A stretch of 64,000 nt of DNA from Laetiporus sulphureus 93-53 (Eukaryota > Basidiomycota > Agaricomycetes > Polyporales > Laetiporaceae). The notes under the pieces are model-generated. The model searched no databases. It saw nothing but the letters and a program-made list of their open reading frames with translations, and was not told where the DNA came from. Location: NCBI RefSeq assembly GCF_001632365.1, contig NW_024468527.1, forward strand, positions 266,440 to 330,439, in the 5' to 3' direction. Made by a program: the position numbers and the translations under genes. Below are positions 21,701-32,691 of the stretch, in pieces; position 1 is the stretch's first letter; each line of letters begins with the position of its first letter.

Positions 21701-22937
21701 CAATAACGAGTCAAATCATATCAACAAAAGCAGTTATAATAACGCGTTAAAACTTACTTGCAAAGCCGACAATCACGAATGCACTGCTTCTTGTCTGGTT
21801 TGGAAGGATGACGACGTTCTCAAGGGTCATCAAAAAATGCCTGTATATCAGCGGTCTCTTTGAGTCTTGTCTTCTTCTCACTCGGCTCCACAATGTGGGC
21901 AAGATCTTTCAGGTGGCCTTCAGAATTGTAGACATCCTGATCCTTCTCGCTAGTGTTATCGAATATGTCGTCTGCAGTACAATGATAAGTGTCAGCTGCT
22001 AAATCATGCAATATGTACTTACCTGATCCTTTCTTCCGTTTAGGTGGCCGAATCTCCTGATCTTCATCATCATCCCCCTCAACTTCAATCACCGCCGCTG
22101 TTGGTCTTGGAGAGCGAGGGCGAATGGTACCTATAATGGTGTGTCTTTCAGCATTGTTCTCATCTGTGAGTCGAGCGCTGGGTTTTGGCACGCGTTTTTG
22201 TAGCAGTGATGCAGATACTTTGTCTGCGAGTGTGACTTCGTCACCCATGTTGAAGGCCTAAAGATAAGGGGGGAATCTCGAGCAGTGGCAACGTGGTGAA
22301 GAGGACACACCAAAATTTAAGGGCCACTTCTAGGGCCCTATTTTTCCGTGCAAAGCCCTAGCTATCCAAGTTTCAGGGTAAGTTGCCCAGCTATATAGTG
22401 AAATTCGATAAAACTGACCTTGCTGTCTGTGTTCATGGCACCAGCTATCCATCTGAATATACAAAATGGTGACATGACGTGGCACAGATGGAACCTGAGT
22501 TGTGTAGAGGATGCTTACCTCTCACAAACCGCATTGCATCTTGACTGAAGTGGTGGCCAGGGCTTCAGATCTGAGATCCCACCTGGGCTTGGCGACGAGT
22601 GCGCTGGTCGCTGACCATCGGCTGCTGACTGGGGGAACACCAGAAGATGTGAGAGAGCGGTGTGGGGAGGCGTCTAGAATGACAAAACGATGGCGCGATT
22701 ATGAAACAGTTATACAATTTGCTGAGTTGACGTCCAGCACACGTGCGTACTTTCTATTTCAGGACATTGGCAAATATGCCCAAAGCCGCGGGCTTGTACG
22801 GCCGGGCTCAGGCCTGCCGAAGCAAAAGCTGTGCCCTTTCATTGGGCTCATGGTGGGCTTGGGCTGGGCTTTTAGCGGCTGGGCCGGGTCAGGCTTGGCC
22901 GAGCTTGGGCTCAGAAGCCCAGCTGCGAACAACACTA
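18747..22937 (-). mobile_element. hAT transposon, 4191 bp
   Basis: The ends are inverted copies of TAGTGTTGTTC (18747-18757 and 22927-22937). They are flanked by the perfect 8-bp duplication GTTCTGAG at 18739-18746 and 22938-22945, which fits the hAT target pattern nTnnnnAn. Just inside each end are 130-180 bp dominated by GGGCTTGGGC/GCCGGGCTCAG words in inverted orientation, typical subterminal binding sites. The transposase is on the minus strand and contains several introns. The insertion lies 56 bp beyond the Tc1 element. Confidence 0.92.
18934..22248 (-). pseudogene. hAT transposase, multi-exon, interrupted
   Basis: The frame starts at ATG 22248 (MGDEVTLADK) and exon 1 ends at the GTAAGT donor near 22022. 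Exon 2 (from about 21971) contains an in-frame TGA at 21822-21820 after QAFFDDP, followed by KKQCIRDCRLCK. A short intron follows, then ADVTTLRRHLQCHHK; together these form a BED-type zinc finger (C-x2-C ... H). Central catalytic segments are spread over several exons between 21.4 and 19.7 kb (TCDAWQASNIDGYFAVTAHW, TCDNASPNLTMM). The last exon (19536-18934) carries the hAT dimerisation domain, SVSSERAFSSAG..RRNRLKGDIVEALQALK, and an acidic tail. The inner exon borders were not resolved. With the early TGA this copy should not make full-length enzyme. Confidence 0.85.
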
Positions 22938-22945
22938 GTTCTGAG

Positions 22946-23569
22946 TTTGGACAGATCCTCTCATCTGATGTTGCAACTGTTGTGATGTGCCCTGTGGGCC
23001 ATCACCCATTGGCCCCTCAACAGTGGGCCCACTTACAGGCATTTATCTCATTGGATTAGATAGGATTACCTCAGCGTATCCACGGCCATTGTCAATAGTT
23101 GCTATGATGAAGTCCAGAACCATTACCGGTTCTGACAATATGTTCACATGTAGGTATCTGAGGTCTCACAGTAGCACAGTGCCAGGGGCCCTGCCCTACA
23201 TGTATATAAAGCCCATAAGGATCTAAGGGAGGACCTTAGATTCATTATTCTATTGCATGCGGCCTAAACAGCCAATTCACCCCCTAGTTGTGAGCATAAG
23301 GCTAAGGGCCCTTTGAGCCCCATTTTCAGACTGCATACCACTGCGCACGTCCTCAGCCTAGCCCTTGTGGCAGGCTTTTTATGTGGGATCATTTGTGCAG
23401 GTCACAAAAGCAGACTTGCCCTTAATTGGGTTAAGTGCTTTGGTGCTTTGTGACAGATGATTACAGTTTGTATTTCAATGCTATCAGAATGCCACATAAT
23501 CGCTGACATGGCTGGAAGGCTCTCGTGTGGCCTCAGAACCTTGTCGTCGAGGTGTTCAATATGATCATA
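22946..23569. other. spacer between hAT and LINE; possible solo-LTR remnant
   Basis: No protein-coding gene is recognised. A TATA box (GTATATAAAGCCC, about 23200) is followed by GGACCTTAGATTCATTATTC, and about 250 bp later comes TTTGTGACA. These look like LTR promoter and end sequences, but I cannot find matching termini or a target duplication. Confidence 0.3.
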
Positions 23570-23730
23570 TTGAAGGGTATTTTTTTTGGCATTTATTTCT
23601 ATCCCACGCTATGTGTGGCGTTTAAAGGGAGGATGTACAGGCACGGGCGTACGCTACAGTGCAGCGCAACTCAGGGTGGCTACAACAAAGGGGAAAGGGA
23701 AAAAGGGCGACAGAGCCGCGAGGGGGGCGA

Positions 23731-26700
23731 TTAGCCTGGGTCGAACGGCGCAAGGCTCGCAGAAGTGAAAGCAGGGGTGGTGGCGATGAAGAACGCGAGA
23801 CGTTCCAAGCCCTCTGGGTGTTTCCATAGGCGGCGGAGGTGGGTGCGGGTTGGAGTGGCAATGCCGAATAGAATGCGCCGGGCGTCATCGTGCAGCGGGC
23901 AGCTAAGCAGAGTGTGGGTGCGTGAGTTAAGGAGCGCAGGGTTGCAAATGCACCCGCGAAAGGTACGGTGGTATCGGGAATTAAAGAAAGTGCCGATGTG
24001 GCCATGACCGACGACGGCCTGGACAAATCGACCCTCGGTGTTTCGAGAAAAGTCTCCTAAGTGGAAGACAGAATGAAGGGTGGTGGAAGGAGCCCAGGGC
24101 CAGGCTTCACGCAGTGCAGTGGGACGATCAGTAGCCGCATACTCCACCTGCCAAGAGGAGGTCGCTCGCTCGCGCGCCCACCTCTGCGCCCACGCAATTG
24201 TGGGGCGGATGCTTTCAGGTTGGGACACAGCCGCCTTGGCGAGGCGGTCAGCCACTTCGTTGCCCAGTACACCACGGTGACCAGGCACCCAAACCAGCAT
24301 GATTTTTAAATTAGGAAAATCGCCCATGAGCGGCGTGAGGTGGTTTTGGAAAGTGAGTGAGAAGGGCTGCCCCGGGTGGGGGTTCAGGGAAAAAAGGAGA
24401 GACAGGGCGGCGCGATTGTCCGCGCAGATGTAAATGGTGGAAATGTCCGGGTAGGCAGTGAGGAAGCCTCGAAAATAGGAAGACACGGTCGTGATGGCGA
24501 AGAGCTCCACGTCAAAGACCTCGGCTCGATGCCCCATTCCCCATGCATGTTGAAATTTTAGGGCGGAGTGATGGTAGACACACGCACCTGCTCCTGCTGC
24601 ACGATGATGGGGGGCTGGTAGCGGGTGAGAGGTTTGGGAGCCATCGGTGAACACCCAGAGGGCTGTGGGGTCAGAAAAGTGAGCGGATAAAAGCGGGTTA
24701 AGAACAGAGTCGACATGATGAGTAGATGCTTCCTTAGAGGGAGCAGGAATGAGTGTGACTATTCGCGTGCCCCACGGGTGCTGCGCCTCCCATGGTGGCT
24801 GGAGGAAAGGGTCAGTGCGCATGGAGTCGCGTGGCAGTTCCTCCTCTAGCGCAGTGACCGGGGTGTGCTCCGCGCGATGATGGCGTATGGACAGGTTGAG
24901 GAGGGTGAATTGGGGCGGGTATAGGTGGGCCTGGTCGCTCATGCAGGCGGCGACTGGGTGGTGCCGAGGAAGGGTGAGTAGTCGCACAGCCGCGAGGTTA
25001 GATAGGTGCTGCAGCTGCTGCTTCATTGGGAGCACGCTGGCAATTAGGTTCAGGGCGACCTGTGGAGTGGATTTCCACGCTCCGAGGAACCACCGCAGTG
25101 CCATGGTTTGGACACGTTCGAGCAGGTAGAAGAGGGCGCGCGGCGCACAGGGATTGTACCAGATGGGGCTGCCAAAGGTGAGCATGGGCAACACAGTAGA
25201 GAGGTAGAGAAGACGGGCTTGGGCGACCGAAATGCCTCGCTGGGTGTTCGCGAGTTGGTGCAGAGCGATGACCCGGGACTGAGCTCGCGCTGCCATGACG
25301 CGAATGTGGTGCTCAAACGATAGGGTGCGGTCAAGCCATAGGCCGAGCCACCTGAGGTAGGGCTTCGGCTCCAGGCATTCTTGGCGGCCATCCCACTGAA
25401 AGAGTAAGGGTGGGTTAGAGGATAGACCAGCGGTCGACGGACAGAAATGAATGAGCTCAGTTTTGGGCATGCCGACGGTGAGGCTGAGCATTCCCAGGGA
25501 ACGAGCGATGGTGGGAAGGGTGTCCCGCATGAGTGTGACATTGTGTTTTAGCGAGAGAGAAATTATAAGGAGCGTGAAATCGTCGACGTAACCTGCAACA
25601 GTTTGCTGCGGGTGGAGAAAGGGATCAAGTGCGCTATAGAGGGGAGAAGAATATATGGTGGATAAAACAGGTGACAGGGGCGAGCCCTGGGGAATGCCGA
25701 GAGCGGCGACGGGGTAGGAGGAGCCGAGCTCCCCTTGTAGTTTGGGTGAGACGGAGCGGTCAGCAAGGAACGACAGGATCCACCAGACTTTGTTGGTGGG
25801 GAAACCAAGTGAGAGAAGGATAGAATGCAGGACGTCGTGACGGATGTTATTATAGTATCCCTCGATGTCCATGCAGAGAAGGGAAGCAGAGAAACCGTTC
25901 GCCCAAGTGGTGCGAATGGTATGGGTCAGATGCGTGCCCACATCGACGCAGGAGTGCTGCGATCGTCCCCCAAATTGGGTGCCCGGGATGAGATTCAGGG
26001 CGCCGATCTGCCAGTTAAGGCGTGCAGCCACCACTTTTTCCAAGAGTTTGCTCAGGGTTTCGAGCAGGGCTATGGGACGATACGTGCTGGGCGCCGTGTA
26101 GTCTGGCTTGCCCAGTTTGGGAATGAACACAAGCACTGCTACTTTTAGTGAAGAAGGAAGGTGTCCAAACGAAAGAGATGCGGCTAGGAAATCATAAAGA
26201 GCGTGACGTGCGGTGGACTGCCAGATCCACTGAACGAGCCTCCAGGAAGTTCCGGAGGGGTCCGGAGCTGACAGGAGGGAAGTAGAAGACAGTGCCGCAG
26301 ACACCTCACTCTCGAGAAGGGGGTGGGGTGTGCGCGGTGACGGGTACGGGGGGGATACGATAGGGTGCAAGAAGGGAAGAGACGGAGAGGAAGGGAAGTA
26401 GTGCTCAGTGAGCACCTGCTCGATGTCGTCAGGCAGGCTGAACGACTCATTGCGAGCGCGAATGATGGATGGCGCCGGGGTGCGTTGCCCCTTGGTCCAC
26501 GAGAAAAGGCACCAGGGATTGCTGTGTTGTAGTTTGGAGGCTGCCGCAATGGCCCACTCCTTGCGTGCCGTGCGGATGACTTGCTGGAGGTCGCGCTTTG
26601 CGTGTCGACGCTCTGTGATGCTGGTGGCGTCTTGGACTCGTTGTCGGGCGAAATCGCAGCCGTCGTTCCACCATAGCTGTGATGGTCAGTGGGTGCGGGT

Positions 26701-27648
26701 GCGTGGTGGAAAGGTGGTAATGTTGGCAGCAGCGATGGCTCGTAAGATTGCCACGGCACCCTGATCGAGGTCACGGGTGGACGAGTAGCTAGGGGGAGGA
26801 GGGTTGGTTAGGAGGGCGATGGCGAGGGCGTCAAGCCACTCGTTTCGCAGGGACGGATCCACGCGGAAGCCGAGGTCAACTTCCGCAGGAGTGGCCTCAG
26901 TGCAAATAGTATAGGTAATGAGTGAATGGTCTGAGGCCCAAGGGGAATCCTCAACTGCATACTGTGAAAGAGCGAAACGGGGGCTGCTTGAGGCCCATAC
27001 CAGATCGATGATAGCACCCGTGGATGGATTTCCTCCGACAGTATGCGTGGGGAGATGTGGCTCAGTGAGCAGCTGCAGGCGATGGTCGATGGTCCATTGG
27101 ACCAGGTCGTCCGCCCCTTTGGTAGTGGTACGGAAGGCGCGATGCTCCCATGACCATAGGGGGTGATGCATATTAAAGTCCCCACATAGCAGGAGCGGGA
27201 TGTCAGGTGGGAATGGAGAGGAGAGGAGGTGCCAGAGGCCCGACTGGCCAGCCGTGGGCGTGTCGTTGTAGATATTAACTACCAAGAATTGGTCACTGTG
27301 CGACGCACGAGACACGAAAGACAAGACGAGGAGGTCCGGGTGAGAAGAGATATCAGAACGGAGCGTGATATGGAAGGAGTCAAAAAGGTGTTTCCTCACC
27401 AGGCAGCTGACGCGTGGCCTGGGTGTTGGGTTGGAATGAGGGAGATGGAACGTAACAAGATTAAAGGGAGCCGCATTGATAGTGCCGAAAACAGGGGCAC
27501 CGGTTTCCGCCCCGTGCGGGGTGTCAGACCCAATGCGTCCCCACCACGGCTCTTGGATGAAATATAAGTCAAACGAAGAATTGGCCAGGAGGCCATGGAG
27601 CCGCGGATTCAAACGGGCTACATTCAGTTGTGCGGTTGTAAGATTCAT
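23731..27648 (-). pseudogene. LINE ORF2: APE endonuclease, reverse transcriptase, RNase H
   Basis: ORF2 nicks the target and copies the RNA onto it. The start ATG 27648-27646 overlaps the ORF1 stop as ATGA. Domains in order over about 1300 codons: AP-type endonuclease (LNVARLN, FIQEPWW, LLCGDFNMHHPLW, SDHSLITYT), one in-frame TGA at 26688-26686 just after this domain, then reverse transcriptase (FIPKLGKPDYTAPSTYRPI, GIPQGSPLSP, catalytic GYVDDFTLL) and RNase H (VFTDGSQTS, ICADNRAALS, WVPGHRGVLGNEVADRLAK). A cysteine/histidine tail follows (CICNPALLNSRTHTLLSC). Apart from the TGA the frame is continuous to TGA at 23731, so one base change separates it from an intact gene; readthrough cannot be excluded. 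Confidence 0.92.
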
Positions 27649-29276
27649 GATGCAGCGACAGTGGACAGCGAAGGAATGCGATACTGAGCGCGTGCAGTGC
27701 AAGACGGGTCGGCAGCGTGGTGCATGCCATGGATTCCACAAACGCGGCAGAAGAAGTGGGTGGACGGACACGGGACGGTCGCAGGGTTGTTCTCAAGAGC
27801 ACAGGCACTGCAAGCGTTGCGGTGCTGATCGGTAGTATGGGTGTCCTTGCCGCAGAAGCGGCAGAGGGGCAGTTTGCGCTTACAGAAGCGTTCGGTGTGA
27901 GTCAAAGCCCAGCAACGTGTGCATTGGCGCAGGACAGGTTTGTCCTTAGAGCGCTTTATGAGGAGTCGAGCTCCCATGAACCAAACAGACATGGAGGGCT
28001 CGCCGCGGTTGTCACGGCCAAGTAGGAAACGTGAACAGAAGTCCCGCTTGGGGTCTTCGATGGAGAAAATAAGGGGCGCGCGCTCCCGCGTGTCATCCGG
28101 CCCTGCAAAGGTGGTGAAGGCAGGTATGCCGTTGAAATAGACATCCGTGAAAACAGGATTGGTACGGAGCTCGGTCATGATTTCTTCCCCGGTGAGCAGA
28201 GAGCCGCTCACGGGGTGGCGCCTCGGGCACGCCGGCACGAAGAGTTTAACAGTAGGCAGAACGGGACGGAAGCCCTGGGGCAGCGCGACGGTGCGTGCAC
28301 CCGCCGGGGCCGGGGAGGCAGCGCGGGGCTCAAGATCAAGGATGACGCGGATGGCCCGCAAAGCGTCTCGAATAAGGGTGTCTGGAGAATCATGAGAGAA
28401 AGTTAGGAGCACCTTGTTTGGGGCAAGGCGCATGCCACGGAAAGTTACCTTCGACCAGGCCTCAGCTTCCTGAATGCGCTGGGTTATGCGCTGATACCAG
28501 ATGGCAGGGGCGGTCTCTCGGATGCGTGCTACCTGCTCCGGCATGAGGATGGTATGGTAGGTTTTGTCCGTCGGCGGCGGGGGTGGCGGCGGCGCTGTGG
28601 TGTTAGTTTTTGCGGTGGTGGGCTTGGCGGCGGCCGTGTCCGAGCGCGCGCTGTGGGCGGCATCGGAAAAGGTCTTGGCGGTTTGCTTGCGCGGACCCGC
28701 GGGGGGACCCGGGGGTACCGGCAGCGGGCGGGATCGGGCCAAGGTGGCTTCGATGGCAGATAGACGCGCATCGATGGTGACGGTCGCCGCACGGACGCCC
28801 GCCTCGATGCCCTTCGCGATGGCTGTCTGTATGTGCTCGGGCTCAGGGTTAGCATGCGTGGATGCCCTCAGGGGGTCCATGTCTCCAGCGCACTGTCGGA
28901 GGACGGTGGCGAAGATGGCTGATGCCCCTTTGCCCACTCTCGTTTGCATGACCTCCTCATTGTTGAGGAGTCGATTCTGGACGTCCGCGAAGGTGTCCGC
29001 AAGGGCGTCGACGATGTCGATGATGCCCTCGCTGAGGTCCTCCGTGATTACTGGGTCTTTGGCCAAGGTGACCATGCGCAGGGGCCGCTGGAGGAGGTGC
29101 TCCAGATCGGTGAGTAAGTCCCGCAGGAACGCAGTTCCCGGCGGGGTTGAGACAGGTAACGGTTCAACATTACTTTCACTAGCCAAAGGAGACTCCCCCG
29201 GGGGGGCACGCTCTACAGTGGCGGCCTCCATCTCGACGTCAGTTGCAGTTGCCGGTTGGGCGCTTGACGAGGACAT
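27645..29276 (-). CDS. LINE ORF1, nucleic-acid-binding protein
   Basis: The 543-residue ORF1 protein is expected to bind and package the element RNA. The N-terminal third is alanine/proline/serine-rich and low in complexity (residues 1-60 and about 190-240, the latter with a PPPPPPP run). The middle holds a weak RRM-like region. The C-terminus carries CCHC knuckles: CTRCWALTHTERFC (C-x2-C-x4-H-x4-C), then CRFCGKDTH and CRVCGIHGMHH. ATG 29276 is the first start and lies 22 nt from the 5' edge of the element. The stop TGA (27647-27645) overlaps the ORF2 start codon. The frame is intact. Confidence 0.9.
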   Translation of the reverse strand: MSSSSAQPATATDVEMEAATVERAPPGESPLASESNVEPLPVSTPPGTAFLRDLLTDLEHLLQRPLRMVTLAKDPVITEDLSEGIIDIVDALADTFADVQNRLLNNEEVMQTRVGKGASAIFATVLRQCAGDMDPLRASTHANPEPEHIQTAIAKGIEAGVRAATVTIDARLSAIEATLARSRPLPVPPGPPAGPRKQTAKTFSDAAHSARSDTAAAKPTTAKTNTTAPPPPPPPTDKTYHTILMPEQVARIRETAPAIWYQRITQRIQEAEAWSKVTFRGMRLAPNKVLLTFSHDSPDTLIRDALRAIRVILDLEPRAASPAPAGARTVALPQGFRPVLPTVKLFVPACPRRHPVSGSLLTGEEIMTELRTNPVFTDVYFNGIPAFTTFAGPDDTRERAPLIFSIEDPKRDFCSRFLLGRDNRGEPSMSVWFMGARLLIKRSKDKPVLRQCTRCWALTHTERFCKRKLPLCRFCGKDTHTTDQHRNACSACALENNPATVPCPSTHFFCRVCGIHGMHHAADPSCTARAQYRIPSLSTVAAS

Positions 29277-29309
29277 GGTGGTAAAGAGACAAGAAGGGTT
29301 GAAGGGTAT

Positions 29310-30350
29310 GTTCGTGTGACAAGGTCAATGAAGCTTCCTTGCATTCTGACAAAGTGCCATCCATGCAGCATATACCAATACACTCCATGCAACATAAGGT
29401 GCCACATAATTTACCTTTGATATGGATCCACACCATCTGCACTCTGAACAGTAGAAACATCACAAGAGACTTGTCGGCGAAGGCCACCATGGGAACAATG
29501 GCGTTTGCGGTAGTGGATTTTGACACCAGCGCCATGGCTCGTTCATCAAACTGTTCCTCAGACAATTTTGACAGCGTGCCTCCGGTAAATTCCTTATTAC
29601 AAGACGTTATAGCCATAGCTGATTTTCCGCTTTGTAGATCGCATCCAAGGCTCAAGTTCCGACCTACGAGTTGTCAGCCGTCAGTACTGGTGCCGTTAGC
29701 GGAGACCAAGATAAAAGCATAGTGTGATTGCCACATCTCACTTCAATCGGCCGATGCATTGTGAACTGGTTAAGGGAAAATGGACTGAAGTTATGAAGAA
29801 GTCCTAAGTTCTCACCATGTCGAAAATTTCCCCTGTATTGCTTCCCCCTACCACAACGAGCTCTCGCGTACGTACTATCTTAGAAGACGGTTGTGCATCT
29901 GGGATAAGGAGTCTTGATGGAGCAATGATCTAGGCTCAAGACCGGCCACTTGTGAAACGTTGATGAATCATCACACCGTGTGTGATGAGATATTTGCTTT
30001 TATTCCATTTGCCAAATGCGTAAACAAAGGAGTCGAGCGAAAGTCAAGAACCGCGGGACGGCCGCAGTGTCTCGAATCCGTCATAGAAATGTATGTATCA
30101 TCTGTTATTGAACGACGGTGCGAACGCTGAGTACTGAAGTACTGATGCATGATGCATAATAATGCAAGCTAATAATGCTATTGGCTGGAATCTACTTCCG
30201 GGGGTTGTCGGTTCATCGAACAGTCCACTCAGTGGTTCAGTTCAGTACCAAATGTCGAAGTGCACCTCAGACCCTGGATTGGCGCCTTCATTTCATTGAG
30301 TATGATTCAAATACTAAGACGATCTATCTCTACACGTTACGCCATTTCTC
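29310..30350. other. spacer between LINE and GMC relic
   Basis: No family is recognised. A minus-strand open frame of about 130 codons (29655-29239) crosses the LINE edge and looks fortuitous. From here rightward base composition and gene density become those of ordinary host DNA. Confidence 0.4.
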
Positions 30351-30369
30351 TCCACATTCCTTTCAGTCG

Positions 30370-32444
30370 ACGAAGCGTACGACTGCATCATCGTGATTCA
30401 TCTGAAGCAAGTCCTTTGCGCGGCAGTTAAGTAAGTGCTTCGAAGTTGACGCTCATGTCTTCGGCCCCAGGCGATGGCACGGAAGGTTGTGTGCTCGCAA
30501 ACAGACTGAGCACTGACGAAGGCGTATCAGTACTTTCCGTGGGACGGGGCGGGGTAGAGGACAACTGGATCTCTCAAATTCCTCTATTTGCCCAGATTTT
30601 AAGGTCGCCACGGATCGTTCGCTTACACGTGCATGGAACCGTCCCGCAAGAGCGTGCGGATGAACGCGTTATCGAGCTCACAGACGGCAAATCTCTGGGC
30701 GGGGCATCCAAGATTAACGCAATGTTGTATACGCGAGGACTACCGGCCGAATTCAATTCACGGAGTGCCGCAAGCTGCGAAGGTTGAAGCTATGACGATC
30801 TTCAACGATACTTCATCAAGTCGGAGACAAACTTGGATCAAGACCGCTTACGTGCAGATGATTCCCACGGAACATCGGGTATGTATCCTTTCGTGGCACC
30901 ATCATTCAAGTCGCCTAACAATGTATGAAGGGGAATGACGCAACAAATCTCATCAAGGACACTATTGGGGCTATTATAAACAGTGAGCTCTGTCCCACCT
31001 CGGGGTGTTGCCATAATCGCTAAGATGTGTTGATAGCATCATGGAGGCTGTTAAAAGCCTTGATATCCCGTACATCGATGATTTGAACTCGCCTTCACAT
31101 CCGTCGCATGGATGCGCCAAAATGCACTACACCATTGACGGGTCGAGAAGACATAGCTCGACCCTCAGTGCATTCCTGCCACAGAAACTCGTCAACGAGC
31201 GGCGAAATCTGCAATTGTCTCCAAAATCAATGTCAAAAAAGTGCAAATGGTGTAGCTACTAAGCAGAAGGAATCTTCCTGAAATCGGCGAATGACCGGTG
31301 CCATCTCGCTTCATACGTGCTCGCGAATGAAGTCGTCGTCACCGCCGGCCCGATCGGTTCTCCTCAGATTCTGATGTTAAGGTATGACTGTTTACTCAAT
31401 GAACTGTCCACAATTCATTGTTGCGGCTGTATCGACAGTGGTATTGGTCCAGCGGAGCATCTCAAAAACCATGCAAAGGCGGTGATCAAGGACAATGCGG
31501 CTGTCCGTGCCCATATGGTACGGTAAACGTTATGCCTCTCTAATTGACGCTAATCAATACCCTCCGCCGCAGCAAGATCATATGTTCATCCTTGTACAAT
31601 TTCGTATGTCATTGGCAGACTCCCTAATCAAGTTGCAAATGCGGCCATGGCTTCTGTTCAAAGCTCTACATGTTCTACGGGATAGGCTTACTGCTCGCTC
31701 CTGTCCTTGAAATGTCTATCTTCGTTCAATCTCGCTTATTCGACTCCGACTTCCGCATTATTACGCAGTCCAAGCGGACGAAGATGCAGCGCTACCCGCC
31801 AACCTACCTGATATTGAGATCATGCCCGTAAGTTGGCGAGAAATACTATTACAATGATCTTTGACGTATATTTCTGAATACAGATTGCGTGGAGCGACCT
31901 GGTGTCATCCAAGTCGAAGGGAGACGGTGGCCTAGTATTCCTTGCTATAGCGCTCCGACCAACTTCATTGGGCACCGTCCGCCTTGCTTCCAGCCATCCT
32001 CTCGACGACCCAATCATCGACCCGCAATACTTGTCAACTGAGCATGATAGGGTCATAAAGCGTAAGACTGTGCGACTCGCATTGTGGCTGGGAAAACAGG
32101 TTGCGGCCCAAGGGTATCCTATCATCAGCTTCGAGGTGCCTGCCAGCGAGAAAGACGAAGACGTTGATGCATTCGTCAGGAAATGGTGTCATACATCTTT
32201 TCATTACACATCTACCTGCAGGATGGCGCCGGAAAGCGAGAACGGGATAGATGGGGTGGTGAATGACCGTTTGCGGGTACACGGAGTCCGGGGCCTGCGT
32301 ATTGCAGACTCAAGCATATTTCCTCACATTCTCAGTGCTCATACCGCAGCTGCAACTGTAGCTGTCGCCGAGAAATGTGCGGACATGATCAAGGAGGATC
32401 GGGGCTCAAAGGAGGCGCAGTCTGTCTCGCAATTTGTTTACTAG
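30370..32444 (+). pseudogene. decayed GMC oxidoreductase
   Basis: The flavin enzyme family of glucose, methanol, choline and aryl-alcohol oxidases is recognisable from end to end. Blocks in order: YDCIIV and GDGTEGCVLANRLS (altered FAD-binding GGGxxG), SLGGASKINAMLYTRGLP, IPYIDDLNSPSHPSHGCAKM, VVVTAGPIGSPQILML spliced to SGIGPAEHLKNH (clean intron 31382-31438), and the C-terminal FHYTSTCRMAPESENG and RIADSSIFPHILSAHTAA with both active-site histidines. Damage: TGA at 30785-30787 where a conserved tryptophan codon is expected, no workable splice around the first glycine motif, and frame breaks between about 31.5 and 31.8 kb. The last 180 codons (31902-32444) are intact. Several normal-looking introns remain, so the gene died recently. 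Confidence 0.8.
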
Positions 32445-32691
32445 GACAAGACTTCATGCCGCCTGGATGTATTTAAAATCTGTGGATAGCCGTAGATCAT
32501 CGCGTGGAGGGTGCACTGGTCTGCAATTGTGCCAAAGTCGTGTGGCAAACCGCTCATACACGATTCGGTATTTTGTGCAGCATCATTACGTAGGTCAGTC
32601 GTGAGATGTAGATCATCGTACATTTGAAGTAGCGTAGGGGAGCCTGGTAGCAAGCACTATTCGGTTGCGACTCATGATGAGACAATTCGCA

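Larger units (their letters stand above)
23581..29298 (-). mobile_element. full-length LINE with APE and RNase H domains
   Basis: This is a non-LTR retrotransposon read on the minus strand. The 11-bp target duplication TTGAAGGGTAT is perfect at 23570-23580 and 29299-29309. The 3' end is a short A run (T run at 23580-23587 on the plus strand). The 5' end lies only 22 nt before the ORF1 start, so the copy appears full length (about 5.7 kb). ORF1 and ORF2 overlap by ATGA. APE endonuclease, RT and RNase H in ORF2 place it in the I/Tad-like group of LINEs. It is strikingly rich in G+C and CpG and has only one premature stop, so it is probably the youngest insertion here. Confidence 0.95.

Noticed and set aside
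22985..23455. Solo LTR between hAT and LINE
   Set aside because: A TATA box and a TG...CA-like outline are present, but no inverted termini or 5-bp duplication match, so it is only mentioned as a spacer.
23765..29319. Long plus-strand open frames over the LINE, including one of about 250 codons at 28564-29319
   Set aside because: They are antisense shadows of GC-rich ORF1/ORF2 and have no family motifs.
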